A stretch of 64,000 nucleotides of DNA from Candidatus Phosphoribacter hodrii (GTDB lineage: Bacteria; Actinomycetota; Actinomycetes; Actinomycetales; Dermatophilaceae): positions 686,001-750,000 of the forward strand of contig JADJIB010000002.1 in NCBI GenBank assembly GCA_016707175.1. The letters are read 5' to 3'. Below are positions 54,223 to 63,907 of the stretch, piece by piece. Under the pieces are notes generated by a model. It saw nothing but the letters and a program-made list of their open reading frames with translations, made no database searches and was not told where the DNA came from. The translations under genes and the position numbers were made by a program. Position 1 is the stretch's first letter; each line of letters starts with the position of its first letter.

Positions 54223-55094
54223 TAGTGGCTCTCCGGCCGAGGCGCCACCGTGATCGCCAGCGTTCCCGGACCCACATGCGCGCCGACGACGGCGCCCAAC
54301 TCGCCGATCCGGATCTCGCCCGCGTCGGGCACCCGCTGCGCCAGCGCGTCGGCGACCTCGCTGGCCCGTGCCGCGAAGTCCAGGTGCTGGACCTCGATGT
54401 CCACGATCCGACCCGCCGTGCGCGCTCGATCGGCGGCGTCGCCGGCCAACTCGACCATCCGTGCCAACGCCTTGCTCGACGTGCGCACCTTCTCGATCGG
54501 GGCGATGTGTCCGTCGGCGAGGGCGAGGATCGGCTTGATCGCCAGCGCCGAGCCGAGCAGGGCCGACGCCGAGCCGATCCGCCCACCGCGCCGCAGATGT
54601 TCGAGCGTGTGGACGTAGAAGACCACCGTCGCGTCATGGGCTCGCGAACGCGCTACCGCCGCAACGGTTTCCGCATCGGCTCCGGCACCTGCCGCCGCGG
54701 CAGCCGACAGCACGGCATACCCCATGGCGGCCCCGAGCACCCGCGAGTCGACGACCGTCACCGGCACCGGCGACTGCGCGGCAGCAAGCTGCGCACCCTG
54801 GACCGTAGCCGACATGTCAGCCGAGATATGCACGGAGACAATGGAATCCGCACCCGCAGCGGCCAACTCCTCATAGACCTGGAGGAACTCAGCCGGCGCT
54901 GGCCGCGACGTCGTCACGGGGACGAATCGCCGCAGCGCCTCCGCCAGATCCTCGACCCGCACGTCGACACCTTCACGACGCTCGGTGCCGCCGATGACGA
55001 CGTGCAGGGGGACGACCCGCACCGGCGCGCCAGCCTCGGCCACCTGAGCCGGCGTGAGGTATGCCGTGGAATCGGTGACGATCGCGACGCCCAT
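54222..55094 (-). CDS. DegV family fatty acid-binding protein
   Basis: A 290-residue DegV/FakB-like protein, which binds one fatty acid. The family start VAIVTDSTAYLTPAQV, VTTSRPAPAEFLQVYEEL near residue 70, SVHISADMSATVQGAQLAA near 95, VDSRVLGAAMGYAV and HLRRGGRIG near 170 are all seen. Fatty-acid binding links well with the overlapping plsY gene: FakB proteins supply acyl-phosphate for phospholipid synthesis in Firmicutes. I see no fakA kinase nearby. ATG 55094 has GGAGG upstream. Confidence 0.92.
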   Translation of the reverse strand: MGVAIVTDSTAYLTPAQVAEAGAPVRVVPLHVVIGGTERREGVDVRVEDLAEALRRFVPVTTSRPAPAEFLQVYEELAAAGADSIVSVHISADMSATVQGAQLAAAQSPVPVTVVDSRVLGAAMGYAVLSAAAAAGAGADAETVAAVARSRAHDATVVFYVHTLEHLRRGGRIGSASALLGSALAIKPILALADGHIAPIEKVRTSSKALARMVELAGDAADRARTAGRIVDIEVQHLDFAARASEVADALAQRVPDAGEIRIGELGAVVGAHVGPGTLAITVAPRPESH

Positions 55095-55111
55095 CCGGGT
55101 GCCTCCTGACC

Positions 55112-58070
55112 TCACATGGGGACGACGTTGACCAGCGACGGCGGCCGGACGATGACGGTGCGAATGCCGTCCGCCGTGGCAGCCAACACCTTCTCACGGG
55201 CGAGCACCAACTCGCGCAGGTCCGACTCGGAGATATCGGCCGGCACGTCCACCCGATCGCGGACCTTGCCCTTGATCTGGATGACGCAGGTGACCGTGTC
55301 CTCAACCAGGAGAGCGAGGTCGGCGACCGGGAACGGCCCGAGCGCCAGCGACCCGCTGCGACCCATCCGCTCCCACAACTCGTCGGCGATGTGCGGCGCG
55401 ACGGGCGCCACCATCTGCACCAACGGCTCGACGAGCGACCGCGGCGGCGCAGGCAACTTCGTCACCGCGTTGTTGAGCTCGATGAGCTTGGCGATGGCCG
55501 TGTTGAACCGCAGCCCCGCATAGTCCTCACGAACACCGGCAATCGTCTTGTGCAGCAACGTCCGCAGCGCGGGGTCGAGATCGGTCTCGGCCAACTCGAC
55601 CACCCGGCACTCACCCGTGATCTCGTCGACGACGTTGCGCCACAACCGCTGCAGGAAGCGCGCCGAGCCGACGACGGCTCGGGTCTCCCACGGCTTGGAC
55701 AACTCCAGCGGACCCATCGACATCTCGTAGATGCGGAACGTGTCGGCGCCGTAGACGGCATACATCTCGTCCGGGCTGACCATGTTCTTCAGCGACTTGC
55801 CGATCTTGCCGAACTCGCGCTTGACCGGCTGGCCCTGCCACGTGAACGTCGCCTCCGCGCCGTGCACGCCGGGGGTCTCCACGACCTCCTCGGCCTGGAC
55901 ATACTGCCCACGCTCGTCGGTGAATGCCGGGGCCTGGATGTAGCCCTGCGAGAAGTAGGTCCGGAACGGCTCTTCGCTGGACAGGTGGCCCAGGTCGAAG
56001 AGCACCTTGTGCCAGAACCGGGCATAGAGCAGGTGCAGCACCGCGTGCTCGACGCCGCCGACATAGAGGTCGACGCCGCCCGGGTCGCGCGTCCCCGCAG
56101 GAGCACCAGGGACCGGATTGGCTTGCGGTCCAATCCAATACCGCTCATTGTCAGGGTCGACCAGTGCCTCGGAGTTGGTCGGGTCGAGGTAGCGCAGGTA
56201 GTACCAGCAGGATCCGGCCCAGTTGGGCATCGTGTTGGTCTCGCGGCGGAACCGCCGCACCCCGCGCCCGTCGCCCAGGTCCAACTCGACGTTGACCCAC
56301 TCGCTCACGCGGGACAGCGGCGGCTCGGGCTCGCTGCCCGAGTCTTCCGGGTCATAGGTCTTCGGCGAGTAGTCCGGGACATCGGGCAGCGTCAACGGCA
56401 ACATCGAGTCGGGCAACGAGTGCGCGACCCCGTCCTCGTCCCACACCACCGGGAACGGCTCGCCCCAATAGCGCTGCCGACTGAACAGCCAGTCGCGCAG
56501 GCGGTAGTTGACCGTCCCTCGGCCAATTCCCTTGTCCTGCAGGTATGCCGTGATCCTCGCCTTCGCCTCGACCGTCCCCAGCCCGTCGAGCGACACGTCA
56601 TCGTTGGACGAGTTGATGGCGACCCCGGCCTCGGTGAACGAGTGCCCCAGGGCGACGGTGCCGGGCCAGTCCGACACCCCCACGGGGGCGATGACATCGA
56701 CGATCGGCAACTCGAACTCAGTGGCGTAGTCGTAGTCGCGCTGATCGCCGGCCGGCACCGCCATGATCGCGCCGGTCCCGTAACCCATGAGCACGTAGTC
56801 GGCGACGAACACCGGAATCGGGTTGCCGTTCAACGGGTTTGCGGCGAAGGCCCCAGTGAACACCCCCAGTCTTGGTGCGGTCGTCCATCTGCCGCTCGAC
56901 ATCGCTCTTGCGCGAGGTGGAGCGTCGGTATGCCGCGACCGCCGCCGCCGGGGAGTCCGCCGCCGCCGCGTCGGCGCCCTTCCACACCTCATGGGTGCCT
57001 TCGGGCCAGCCCGCGCTCGGGATGATTTCGTCGACCAGCGGATGCTCGGGAGCGAGCACCATGAAGGTCGCTCCGAACAGCGTGTCGGGCCGGGTCGTGA
57101 AGACCTCGATGCCGGCGGCCTCGCCCGCAGCCGTCGTCACCGGGAAGGTCACCATGGCGCCCTCGGACCGGCCGATCCAGTTGCGCTGCATGATCTTGAC
57201 CTTCTCGGGCCACTCGACCCGGTCCAGGTCGTCGGCCAACCGATCGGCATACGCCGTGATCCGCATCATCCACTGACGCAGGTTGCGCCGGAACACCGGG
57301 AAGTTGCCCCGCTCGGAGCGTCCTTCGTTGGTGACCTCCTCGTTGGACAACACGGTGCCCAGACCGGGACACCAGTTGACTGGCGCCTCCGAGGGATAGG
57401 CCAACCGGTAGTGCTCCAGCACGCCGGCCTGCTCGCGTGCCGACAACTCGGTCCATGCCCGCCCCTCCGACTCGGGCACAGACCGCTCCCCCGACTCCAA
57501 GGCCGCCACCAACTCGGCGATGGGGCGAGCCGCCCCATGCGAGCCGTCGGGGCGCACTGCCTCGGGGTCGTACCAACTTTCCCGGATCTGGGTGAAGATC
57601 CACTGGGTCCATCGGTAGTAGTCCTCGTCGATCGTCGCGTAGGAGCGTCGGTCGTCGAATCCCAGTCCCAGACGCCGCAATTGGCGGCGCATGATGACGA
57701 TGTTGTCCTCGGTCGTCTTGCGAGGATGCTGACCGGTCTGCACGGCATACTGCTCCGCGGGCAGCCCGAAGGCGTCGTAACCCAGGGCATGCAGGACGTT
57801 GCGACCCTGCATCCGGTGGAAGCGCGAGAAGACGTCGGTCGCGATGTAGCCCAAGGGGTGCCCGACGTGCAGGCCCGCTCCCGAGGGGTAGGGGAACATG
57901 TCCAGGACGAGCAGTTTGGGACCCCGCGCGGCGACAGCGTCCGGACGCGCCCATGGCCCGGCGGGGTTGTCCGCGTGGAACACCCCGTCGTTCTCCCAAC
58001 GGTCCTGCCACGCCTGCTCGATCGTGTCGGCCAGCGCGGCGGTGTAGCGATACGGCGTTTCGTCGCTCAT
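55112..58070 (-). CDS. leuS: Leucyl-tRNA synthetase, interrupted by a one-base insertion
   Basis: LeuRS charges tRNA-Leu. The N-terminal frame (58070 to about 56867) has the class I HIGH-like motif GLHVGHPLGY and the editing domain start. The C-terminal frame (to 55112) continues with GVFTGAFAANPLNGNPIPVF, the rest of the editing domain, the KMSKS-like motif KIGKSLKNMVSP and the anticodon-binding end. The frames switch at a run of five Cs (56863-56867, plus strand). With four Cs the sequence DRTKTGVFTGAFA is continuous and the protein has 985 residues. As the gene is essential, a sequencing error is most likely. A Leu-codon leader and hairpins lie upstream. Confidence 0.93.
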
Positions 58071-58136
58071 CGTGCTCTCTTGTCCTTCGGCAACTGTCGT
58101 GGTCGTGGGCCGGTCGAACGCCGGTGCCTGGTGGGC

Positions 58137-58196
58137 AAAAAGAAACCCCTCACGCAGGAGGGGCTGCCGCGCTGACGTCCGACTACTCAGCGCGGC
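58137..58196 (-). promoter_or_regulatory. Tandem hairpins with T-run: candidate leuS attenuator
   Basis: On the minus strand a perfect ten-base stem GCCGCGCTGA/TCAGCGCGGC (58196-58187 with 58175-58166) is followed by CCCCTC/GAGGGG (58163-58146) and TTTCTTTTT, the only classic intrinsic terminator that I found in the window. The first stem begins over the stop codon of a leader peptide with three Leu codons. It could alternatively end the upstream lysoplasmalogenase transcript. Confidence 0.65.
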
Positions 58197-58246
58197 CCGG
58201 TAAGGAGCAGACTCCGTGCCACGGCCCCAGGGTAGCGCACCCCCAT
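58187..58246 (-). CDS. Putative leuS leader peptide with three consecutive Leu codons
   Basis: A 19-codon reading frame, MGVRYPGAVARSLLLTGPR, whose Leu codons are CTG CTC CTT in a row. The stop TGA is built into the first stem of the downstream hairpin. AGGTAGG lies upstream as a possible ribosome site. Position before leuS and ahead of an intrinsic terminator matches classical ribosome-mediated attenuation. A shorter form could start at GTG 58222. Expression is not shown. Confidence 0.6.
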   Translation of the reverse strand: MGVRYPGAVARSLLLTGPR

Positions 58247-58261
58247 GCGCACCTACCTGCC

Positions 58262-58900
58262 TCAGGTGCGCAGCATCCCCAGGACGATGAGCAACTGCCC
58301 AAGGTGGTAGGTGATGTGGACGACCACCTGCCCCCAGGCCAGCGGCCGGACGAAGCGGTCATAGGCGATGAGCGCGTCACTCGCGAGGAACAGCGTGGCC
58401 CCGATCCCGACGACGGGCAGCCCGGTCGCCCAGGCGAGGGCGGCCATCCCTCCCACCACCAGCGCATAGACCACAAGGGGTATGCCGTCCCGGCCACTCG
58501 CCCGGACGATCGGCAGCACCTTGGTGAGGATCACCACGACCCCCAGCACGGCGACGGCGATCACTCCCCACCAGATCGGCCCCTCTCCGGGGATCCGGCG
58601 GAAGGCCGCGATATAGGCCACATGGGCCAGGAGGAAGGCGATCAACCCGGCGAGGAAGTGCCGATCCGATCGCCCGAGCAGCAGCACATCGCCGATGAGA
58701 CACAGCACGAGGCCGATGAGCAACTGGTTGCCGTAGTCGACCGAGTCCGCTCGCAGCAGCCAGGCGAGCAGGATGAGGATGACAAGGACCGCGGGCTTGG
58801 CCACGGACTCGAGGTCGGGTCGGCGCCGGGCGACCGCAGCCCAGTCCGCGAGCGCTGCGACAGTGAACGCGCACAGCAGCACCCAGGCATAGATGTTCAT
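58262..58900 (-). CDS. Lysoplasmalogenase (YhhN/TMEM86 family)
   Basis: A 212-residue integral membrane protein with about eight helices and YhhN-family features: LIGLVLCLIGDVLLL near residue 60, FLAGLIAFLLAHVAYIAAF near 83, and GATLFLASDALIAYDRFVRPL near 175 with conserved Asp residues. Characterised relatives hydrolyse the vinyl ether of lysoplasmalogen; the substrate here is unproven. Start ATG at 58900, with GAGAGGG upstream. It is upstream of leuS in the same direction, separated by the attenuator. Confidence 0.88.
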   Translation of the reverse strand: MNIYAWVLLCAFTVAALADWAAVARRRPDLESVAKPAVLVILILLAWLLRADSVDYGNQLLIGLVLCLIGDVLLLGRSDRHFLAGLIAFLLAHVAYIAAFRRIPGEGPIWWGVIAVAVLGVVVILTKVLPIVRASGRDGIPLVVYALVVGGMAALAWATGLPVVGIGATLFLASDALIAYDRFVRPLAWGQVVVHITYHLGQLLIVLGMLRT

Positions 58901-58974
58901 TGGCACACACCCTCTCGCATCAGGGCGCATTGCCGGGCCAGCGGCGCGCTCGGGGCCGCCCTAGACTCGAAGAC

Positions 58975-59364
58975 ATGGCAGCGTCCACGTTCGAGCACCG
59001 GGTGACCACGGCCGACACGGCCGCCGTCCTCGGCAGCGGCGATCTCCCCGTGCTGGCCACCCCGCGCCTGATCAACTGGTTCGAGCGGGCCACCTTCGCC
59101 ACCGCGCAGACAGTCGTGGAGGCACCACAGACCACCGTCGGCACGGTGGTGCGCATCGAGCACCTCAAGGCCAGCACGGTCGGGGCGGTGATCACCGTGT
59201 CGTGCTCCACCCCGATCAGTGACGGCCGCCGACTGATCTTCCACGTGCGGGCCCTCGACGAGGACGGTGCCGAGATCGCGGTGGGCGAGATGCACCGCCG
59301 CGTCGTCGACTCCGATCGATTCATGGCGCGGTTCACCGAGGCGACGCCGCGCCCCGCCGACTAG
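58975..59364 (+). CDS. Thioesterase family protein (FlK-like hotdog fold)
   Basis: A 129-residue hotdog-fold protein. The arrangement ATPRLINWFERATF, then GTVVRIEHLKAST, fits the FlK-like thioesterase group in which Thr, Glu and His form the active site. A broader acyl-CoA thioesterase role is likely; fluoroacetyl-CoA specificity is not implied. It lies 28 bases before the carboxyltransferase gene and may be co-transcribed. Confidence 0.85.
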   Translation: MAASTFEHRVTTADTAAVLGSGDLPVLATPRLINWFERATFATAQTVVEAPQTTVGTVVRIEHLKASTVGAVITVSCSTPISDGRRLIFHVRALDEDGAEIAVGEMHRRVVDSDRFMARFTEATPRPAD

Positions 59365-59392
59365 CCACACCTTCACGACGAAAGGCCCGGCC

Positions 59393-60913
59393 ATGAGCGC
59401 AACGCGGCGCATCGGGGCAAGGGAGTTGCTGAGCACTGTTCTCGACGAGGGCAGTTGGGTCTGTTGGGACACTCCGCCGCCCCCGGTGGCTGAGCCCGGC
59501 AGCGGGTATGCCGCCGACCTCGCCGCCGCGGCCGAGGCCGCCGGCACCGACGAGTCGGTCCTCACCGGCGAAGGGCGCATCCGGGGCCGACGTGTGGCCT
59601 GTGTCGCCGGTGAGTTCCGCTTCCTCGCCGGGTCGATCGGCAAGGCTGCCGCCGAGCGGATCACGCTGGCCTTCGAGCGCGCTCGACACGAGCAACTGCC
59701 CCTCTTCGCCGCTCCGACCTCTGGGGGCACGCGGATGCAGGAAGGCACGCCAGCCTTCCTCGGGATGGTCAAGATCTCGGCCGCTGTCGCCCAGTTCAAG
59801 GCCGCGGGGCTGCCCTACATCGTCTATCTGCGCCACCCGACGACCGGTGGGGTGCTGGCGTCGTGGGGGTCGCTGGGCCACGTCACGGTCGCCGAGCCGG
59901 GCGCGATGATCGGGTTCCTCGGCGCCCGCGTCTACGAGGCGCTCTACGGACGGCCGTTCCCCGAGGGCGTCCAGGTCGCCGAGAACCTCCACGCCCGCGG
60001 CATCATCGACGCGGTGGTGCCGGTCGAGCGGCTCGCCGAGATGGCGGCGCGGACGCTCTCGGTGCTGGACGCGCGGCATACCGACCAGGCGCCGGTCCCC
60101 CGCCCCGAGGCGAGCGTGCCGGACCCGTATGCCGGTCTCGAACCGCCCGCGAGCGCGTGGGACTCCATCCTGTTGTCCCGTCGCACCGACCGACCGGGCG
60201 TGAAGACCCTGCTCAAACTCGGCGCGTCCGACGTGTTGTTGTTGCGTGGGACCGGACAGGGCGAGCACGACCCCGGAATGTTGTTGGCGCTGGCCCGCTT
60301 CGGCGGGACGCCGTGCATCGTCTTGGGTCAGGATCGACACCGCAAGACGCTCGAGGAGCCGCTCGGACCGGGTGGGTTGCGGGTGGCGCGTCGTGGCATC
60401 CGGCTGGCCGCCGACCTCAATCTGCCGCTGGTGTCGATCATCGACACCGAGGGCGCGGCGCTGTCCAAGGAGGCCGAGGAGGGCGGGCTGGCCGGCGAGA
60501 TCGCCCGGTCCCTCGCCGACCTGGTCATGCTCCCGGCGCCCACGCTGTGCGTCCTGCTCGGGCAGGGCACCGGCGGCGGCGCCTTGGCGATCCTGCCCGC
60601 CGACCGAGTGATCTGCGCCCAGCACGCCTGGCTGTCCCCGTTGCCCCCCGAGGGAGCCTCGGCGATCGTGCATCGCACGATCGAGCGGGCCGACGAGATG
60701 GCGGCCTCGCAGCGGGTCCGCTCGGTGGATCTGCGCGAGGACGGGATCGTCGACCGAATCGTTCCGGAGCACCCCGATGCCGCGTCGGAGCCCGAGGCGT
60801 TCTGCCGACGGATGGCCGAGGCTATCCACCAGGAGGTCGACGAGTTGTGGCGGGCTGATTCCGGGGCTCGGGTGGCCGCGCGACTGGAGCGCTACCGCCG
60901 GATGGGCACCTAG
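59393..60913 (+). CDS. Acetyl-CoA carboxylase carboxyltransferase, fused beta/alpha subunits
   Basis: A 506-residue protein in which an AccD-like N-terminal half is joined to an AccA-like C-terminal half. The first half has GRRVACVAGEFRFLAGSIGKAAAERI and the oxyanion region APTSGGTRMQEGTPAFLGM near residue 105. The second half has TEGAALSKEAEEGGLAGEIA and LLGQGTGGGALAILPADRV near 385. The AccD zinc-finger cysteines are absent. It presumably transfers carboxyl groups to an acyl-CoA together with a biotin carboxylase encoded elsewhere; exact substrate uncertain. AAAGG precedes the ATG. Confidence 0.9.
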   Translation: MSATRRIGARELLSTVLDEGSWVCWDTPPPPVAEPGSGYAADLAAAAEAAGTDESVLTGEGRIRGRRVACVAGEFRFLAGSIGKAAAERITLAFERARHEQLPLFAAPTSGGTRMQEGTPAFLGMVKISAAVAQFKAAGLPYIVYLRHPTTGGVLASWGSLGHVTVAEPGAMIGFLGARVYEALYGRPFPEGVQVAENLHARGIIDAVVPVERLAEMAARTLSVLDARHTDQAPVPRPEASVPDPYAGLEPPASAWDSILLSRRTDRPGVKTLLKLGASDVLLLRGTGQGEHDPGMLLALARFGGTPCIVLGQDRHRKTLEEPLGPGGLRVARRGIRLAADLNLPLVSIIDTEGAALSKEAEEGGLAGEIARSLADLVMLPAPTLCVLLGQGTGGGALAILPADRVICAQHAWLSPLPPEGASAIVHRTIERADEMAASQRVRSVDLREDGIVDRIVPEHPDAASEPEAFCRRMAEAIHQEVDELWRADSGARVAARLERYRRMGT

Positions 60914-61111
60914 TTCACCCGCTGTTCACGCACCCGCGGGACCTCTGGCCCGACGCTTCTGACGCCGGTCCGTCGTACCCTTGGTTCAACGGGCACAGCC
61001 GCCAGGGGCAGCACGACGCTGTGCGCTTCCCCGCTCGGCTGGCCCAACGTGTGCGGTATGCCGCCGAGGCAGCCTCACAGCGACGCCCCACCCGCGAAAG
61101 GCAGAACTCAC

Positions 61112-61603
61112 GTGCCGGTCATCAAGGCCCTTGAGGCCCGTTCCCACGAGCTCGTCGACGAGGCCCTAGGCCTGCTCGACCACCGGCTCAACCCGCCCTA
61201 CAAGCAGGTCGACCGTGACGTGCTGCGCCGCCGGCTGCACCAGACGATGTCGACGGTGACGACCGCGCTCACCGAGCGCACGCCCCTGCCGGTCATCGAC
61301 TACGCCCGCGAGGTCGCGCGCCGTTGTTTCAACGCCGGGTTCCTGCTGGAAGAGGTGCAGACGCACTTCAACGCGTTGGAAGAGACCGTGTGGAAGTTCA
61401 TGGTCAAAGAGGTTGACGCCGCCCACCTGCCGGAGAACCTCGCCATGGTCGCCTCCGTCATCGGGACGATCAAGGACGAGCTGGGCCGGTCCTACGTCGA
61501 GTTGGCCGCCCACCACCGGGCGCCGGCCATCAACACCCACAAGCTCTTCGACGGCACCCAGAGCGTCCCGCGTCACCCGATGTCCGCCAAGGCTGCTCGC
61601 TGA
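61112..61603 (+). CDS. Hypothetical protein resembling RsbRD N-terminal sensor domains
   Basis: A 163-residue all-helical protein with GTG start (GAAAGG ten bases upstream). The pattern LEARSHELVDEALGLLDHRL, YAREVARRCFNAGFLLEEVQ and a long amphipathic helix with VIGTIKDELGRSYVELAAHH resembles the RsbRD_N type of non-haem globin-like sensor domains, usually linked to signalling modules. Here it stands alone. The similarity is by eye and the role is not known. Confidence 0.75.
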   Translation: MPVIKALEARSHELVDEALGLLDHRLNPPYKQVDRDVLRRRLHQTMSTVTTALTERTPLPVIDYAREVARRCFNAGFLLEEVQTHFNALEETVWKFMVKEVDAAHLPENLAMVASVIGTIKDELGRSYVELAAHHRAPAINTHKLFDGTQSVPRHPMSAKAAR

Positions 61604-61748
61604 TCTTCTGGCGACGCCCTTGGCCCGCACTGGTCGGCACGCACCGACTGACGGGCTGACGTGATCCCGGTGTTTCCGGCTGGCTCGGCCGAGCGCTAGC
61701 GTTGTCCTTCGTGGGGAACGTGGCCAGCCGCGAAACGAAGGAGCTTCA

Positions 61749-62681
61749 TTGTCCGGTCAGTCGGTGTCTCGCGCGCTGACGCGCCTGGCCGACCTCACCG
61801 CTGAAGCCGTCGGCTCGGCCCATGGTGGCGTCGCCGCCGCCGTCCGAGGGGTCCTTCGCCTGGGTCGTGATCGCAGCGTTGTCGTGGTGGGGCGCGACGG
61901 GACGTCCGCCACCATGCGGCTGCACGAATCCCGCTTCTCCGGGATGGACACGATCGGCAGCCAATTGCTTTCTGGCAGTTACGAACCCACGACCCGTCGA
62001 GTGTTGGAAGCCCTCGTCACCTCCGGGTCCACCGTGGTCGATGTCGGCGCCAATATCGGCTACTTCACCGTCCTGTCGGCCCTGCTCGCCGGACCCACCG
62101 GTCGCGTGATCGCGTTCGAGCCCGAGCCGCGCAACCACGCGGTCCTCACCGACAACGTCGCCCGCAACGGGCTGCGCCAGGTGATGGTGGTGCAGGCGGC
62201 GTGCGCCGACCGGGTCGGGCAGCACGAGTTGTCGATCAACTCCTCCGAGACCGGGTGGCACCGACTGGTCGCCGCCGGTGAGGTCGGGCGCGGCAAACGG
62301 GTCGTCGTGGAGGTGACCACCGTCGACACCATCGTCGGCGAAGCGCCGGTCGACGTCGTCAAGATCGACGTCGAGGGCCACGAGGGCGCGGTCGTCACCG
62401 GGATGGCCCAGACCTTGGCCGACAATCCGGGGATCACCGTCATCCTCGAGCACTCCCCCGCCCAGGCCCGCCTCGCCGGGCTCGACCCGCTCGCACCGGT
62501 GACGCTGTTGCACCAGGCGGGGCTGCGGCATACCTATGTGGTCCGCGAGGACAAGGCGGTCCTCGAGAAGATCGACGTCGAGTCCCTGCGCTCGCGCGAC
62601 GTCAAGACCGGGCGCTCGGTCAATCTCGTCATGCGCGCCCAGCCCTGGCCCGCGGACTCCGCGGTGCCGGTCGTCTCCTAG
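61749..62681 (+). CDS. FkbM family methyltransferase
   Basis: A 310-residue SAM-dependent methyltransferase of the FkbM group. The SAM site VVDVGANIGYFTVLSALL is near residues 96-113, followed by VIAFEPEPRNHAVLTDNV, and DVVKIDVEGHEGAVVTGM near 201 with the conserved Asp and Glu. FkbM enzymes methylate hydroxyl groups of sugars or polyketides; the acceptor is unknown. The start is TTG with AAGGAG six bases upstream. It precedes the cysteine-desulfurase-like gene by eight bases. Confidence 0.9.
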   Translation: MSGQSVSRALTRLADLTAEAVGSAHGGVAAAVRGVLRLGRDRSVVVVGRDGTSATMRLHESRFSGMDTIGSQLLSGSYEPTTRRVLEALVTSGSTVVDVGANIGYFTVLSALLAGPTGRVIAFEPEPRNHAVLTDNVARNGLRQVMVVQAACADRVGQHELSINSSETGWHRLVAAGEVGRGKRVVVEVTTVDTIVGEAPVDVVKIDVEGHEGAVVTGMAQTLADNPGITVILEHSPAQARLAGLDPLAPVTLLHQAGLRHTYVVREDKAVLEKIDVESLRSRDVKTGRSVNLVMRAQPWPADSAVPVVS

Positions 62682-62689
62682 GAGGTCCG

Positions 62690-63907
62690 ATGCCCGGCTT
62701 CGACGTGGGTCAGTTCCGCGCGCAGTTCCCCTCCCTGACCTCGGGGCTCGCTCACTTCGACGGGCCCGGCGGAACGCAGACGCCGTATGCCGTGGGAGCC
62801 GCCGTCGCGGCCACCCTCACCGGGCCGCTGTCCAACCGCGGCACCACGGGGGTGTCCGAGACCAATGCCGAGGCGGCGGTCGCAGGGTTCCGGGCGGCAT
62901 ACGCGGACTTCCTGGGGGTGCCCGAGCGAGGGGTCGTCTACGGGCGAAGCGCGACGGCACTGACCTTCGACGTGGGGCGCGCGGTGGCGGCGAGCTGGCG
63001 TCCGGGTGACGAGATCGTCGTCTCACGCCTGGACCACGACGCCAACGTCCGGCCGTGGCTGATCTTTGCCGAGCGCGCCGGCGTGACGGTGCGCTGGCTG
63101 GACTTTGATCCGGCGACGTCCGAAATCATCTGGGAGAGTGTCGAATCCGCGATCACGGAGCGGACCCGACTGGTGGCGGTGACCGGGGCGTCCAACCTCA
63201 TCGGGACGATCCCGCCGGTGGCGGCGATCGCGGCTCGGGCCCATGCGGTGGGCGCGCTCGTGTGGGTGGACGGGGTGCATTTTGCGGCGCACCACCTCGT
63301 CGACGTGGGAGCGCTCGGGGCTGACTTCTTCGTGTGCTCGCCCTACAAGTTCCTCGGGACGCACTGCGCGGCTCTGGGCGCTGCCCCTGAGCTGTTGGAG
63401 ACGCTGCGGCCGGACAAGCTCCTGCCGTCGAGCAACGACGTGCCCGAGCGGTTCGAGCTGGGGACGCTGCCCTATGAGGTGATGGCGGGGGCGACCGCTG
63501 CCGTCGACGTGCTGGCGGGGCTGGGCGGCCAGGCTCCCGAGAGCGCCGGGCGGCGGGAGCGCTTGGCCGCGTCGTGGGCGGCGCTGCACGCCCACGAGAG
63601 CCGGCTGCGGTCGATCATCGAGGCCGGTCTGGCCGAGTTCGGCGACCGGGTTGTCGTCCACTCCCGGGCTGCCCAGCGGACCCCGACCCTCTTGCTCACC
63701 TTCCCCGGCCGACGCTCGTGGGACGCCTACCAGTTCCTGTCCGCGCGCGGCATACAGGCTCCTGCGGGGTCCTTCTATGCCTACGAGCCGTTCACGCGGT
63801 TGGCGTTGGCCGACACCCATGGCCTGCGGGTGGGGTTAGCGCCCTACACCGACGACTCCGACGTGCAGCGGCTGGTGGAGGGCCTGCGCGCCTTTCTCGC
63901 CTCCTGA
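62690..63907 (+). CDS. Cysteine desulfurase-like protein (class V aminotransferase)
   Basis: A 405-residue PLP enzyme of the class V aminotransferase fold. The start RAQFPSLTSGLAHFDGPGGTQ, the PLP region VGALVWVDGVHFAAHHLVDV near residue 190 and the Lys in CSPYKFLGTHCA near 220 fit the cysteine desulfurase-like subgroup, distinct from SufS and IscS. The active-site cysteine loop of true desulfurases is not obvious, so the reaction is uncertain. AGGAGG precedes the ATG at five bases. It follows the FkbM gene closely. Confidence 0.9.
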   Translation: MPGFDVGQFRAQFPSLTSGLAHFDGPGGTQTPYAVGAAVAATLTGPLSNRGTTGVSETNAEAAVAGFRAAYADFLGVPERGVVYGRSATALTFDVGRAVAASWRPGDEIVVSRLDHDANVRPWLIFAERAGVTVRWLDFDPATSEIIWESVESAITERTRLVAVTGASNLIGTIPPVAAIAARAHAVGALVWVDGVHFAAHHLVDVGALGADFFVCSPYKFLGTHCAALGAAPELLETLRPDKLLPSSNDVPERFELGTLPYEVMAGATAAVDVLAGLGGQAPESAGRRERLAASWAALHAHESRLRSIIEAGLAEFGDRVVVHSRAAQRTPTLLLTFPGRRSWDAYQFLSARGIQAPAGSFYAYEPFTRLALADTHGLRVGLAPYTDDSDVQRLVEGLRAFLAS

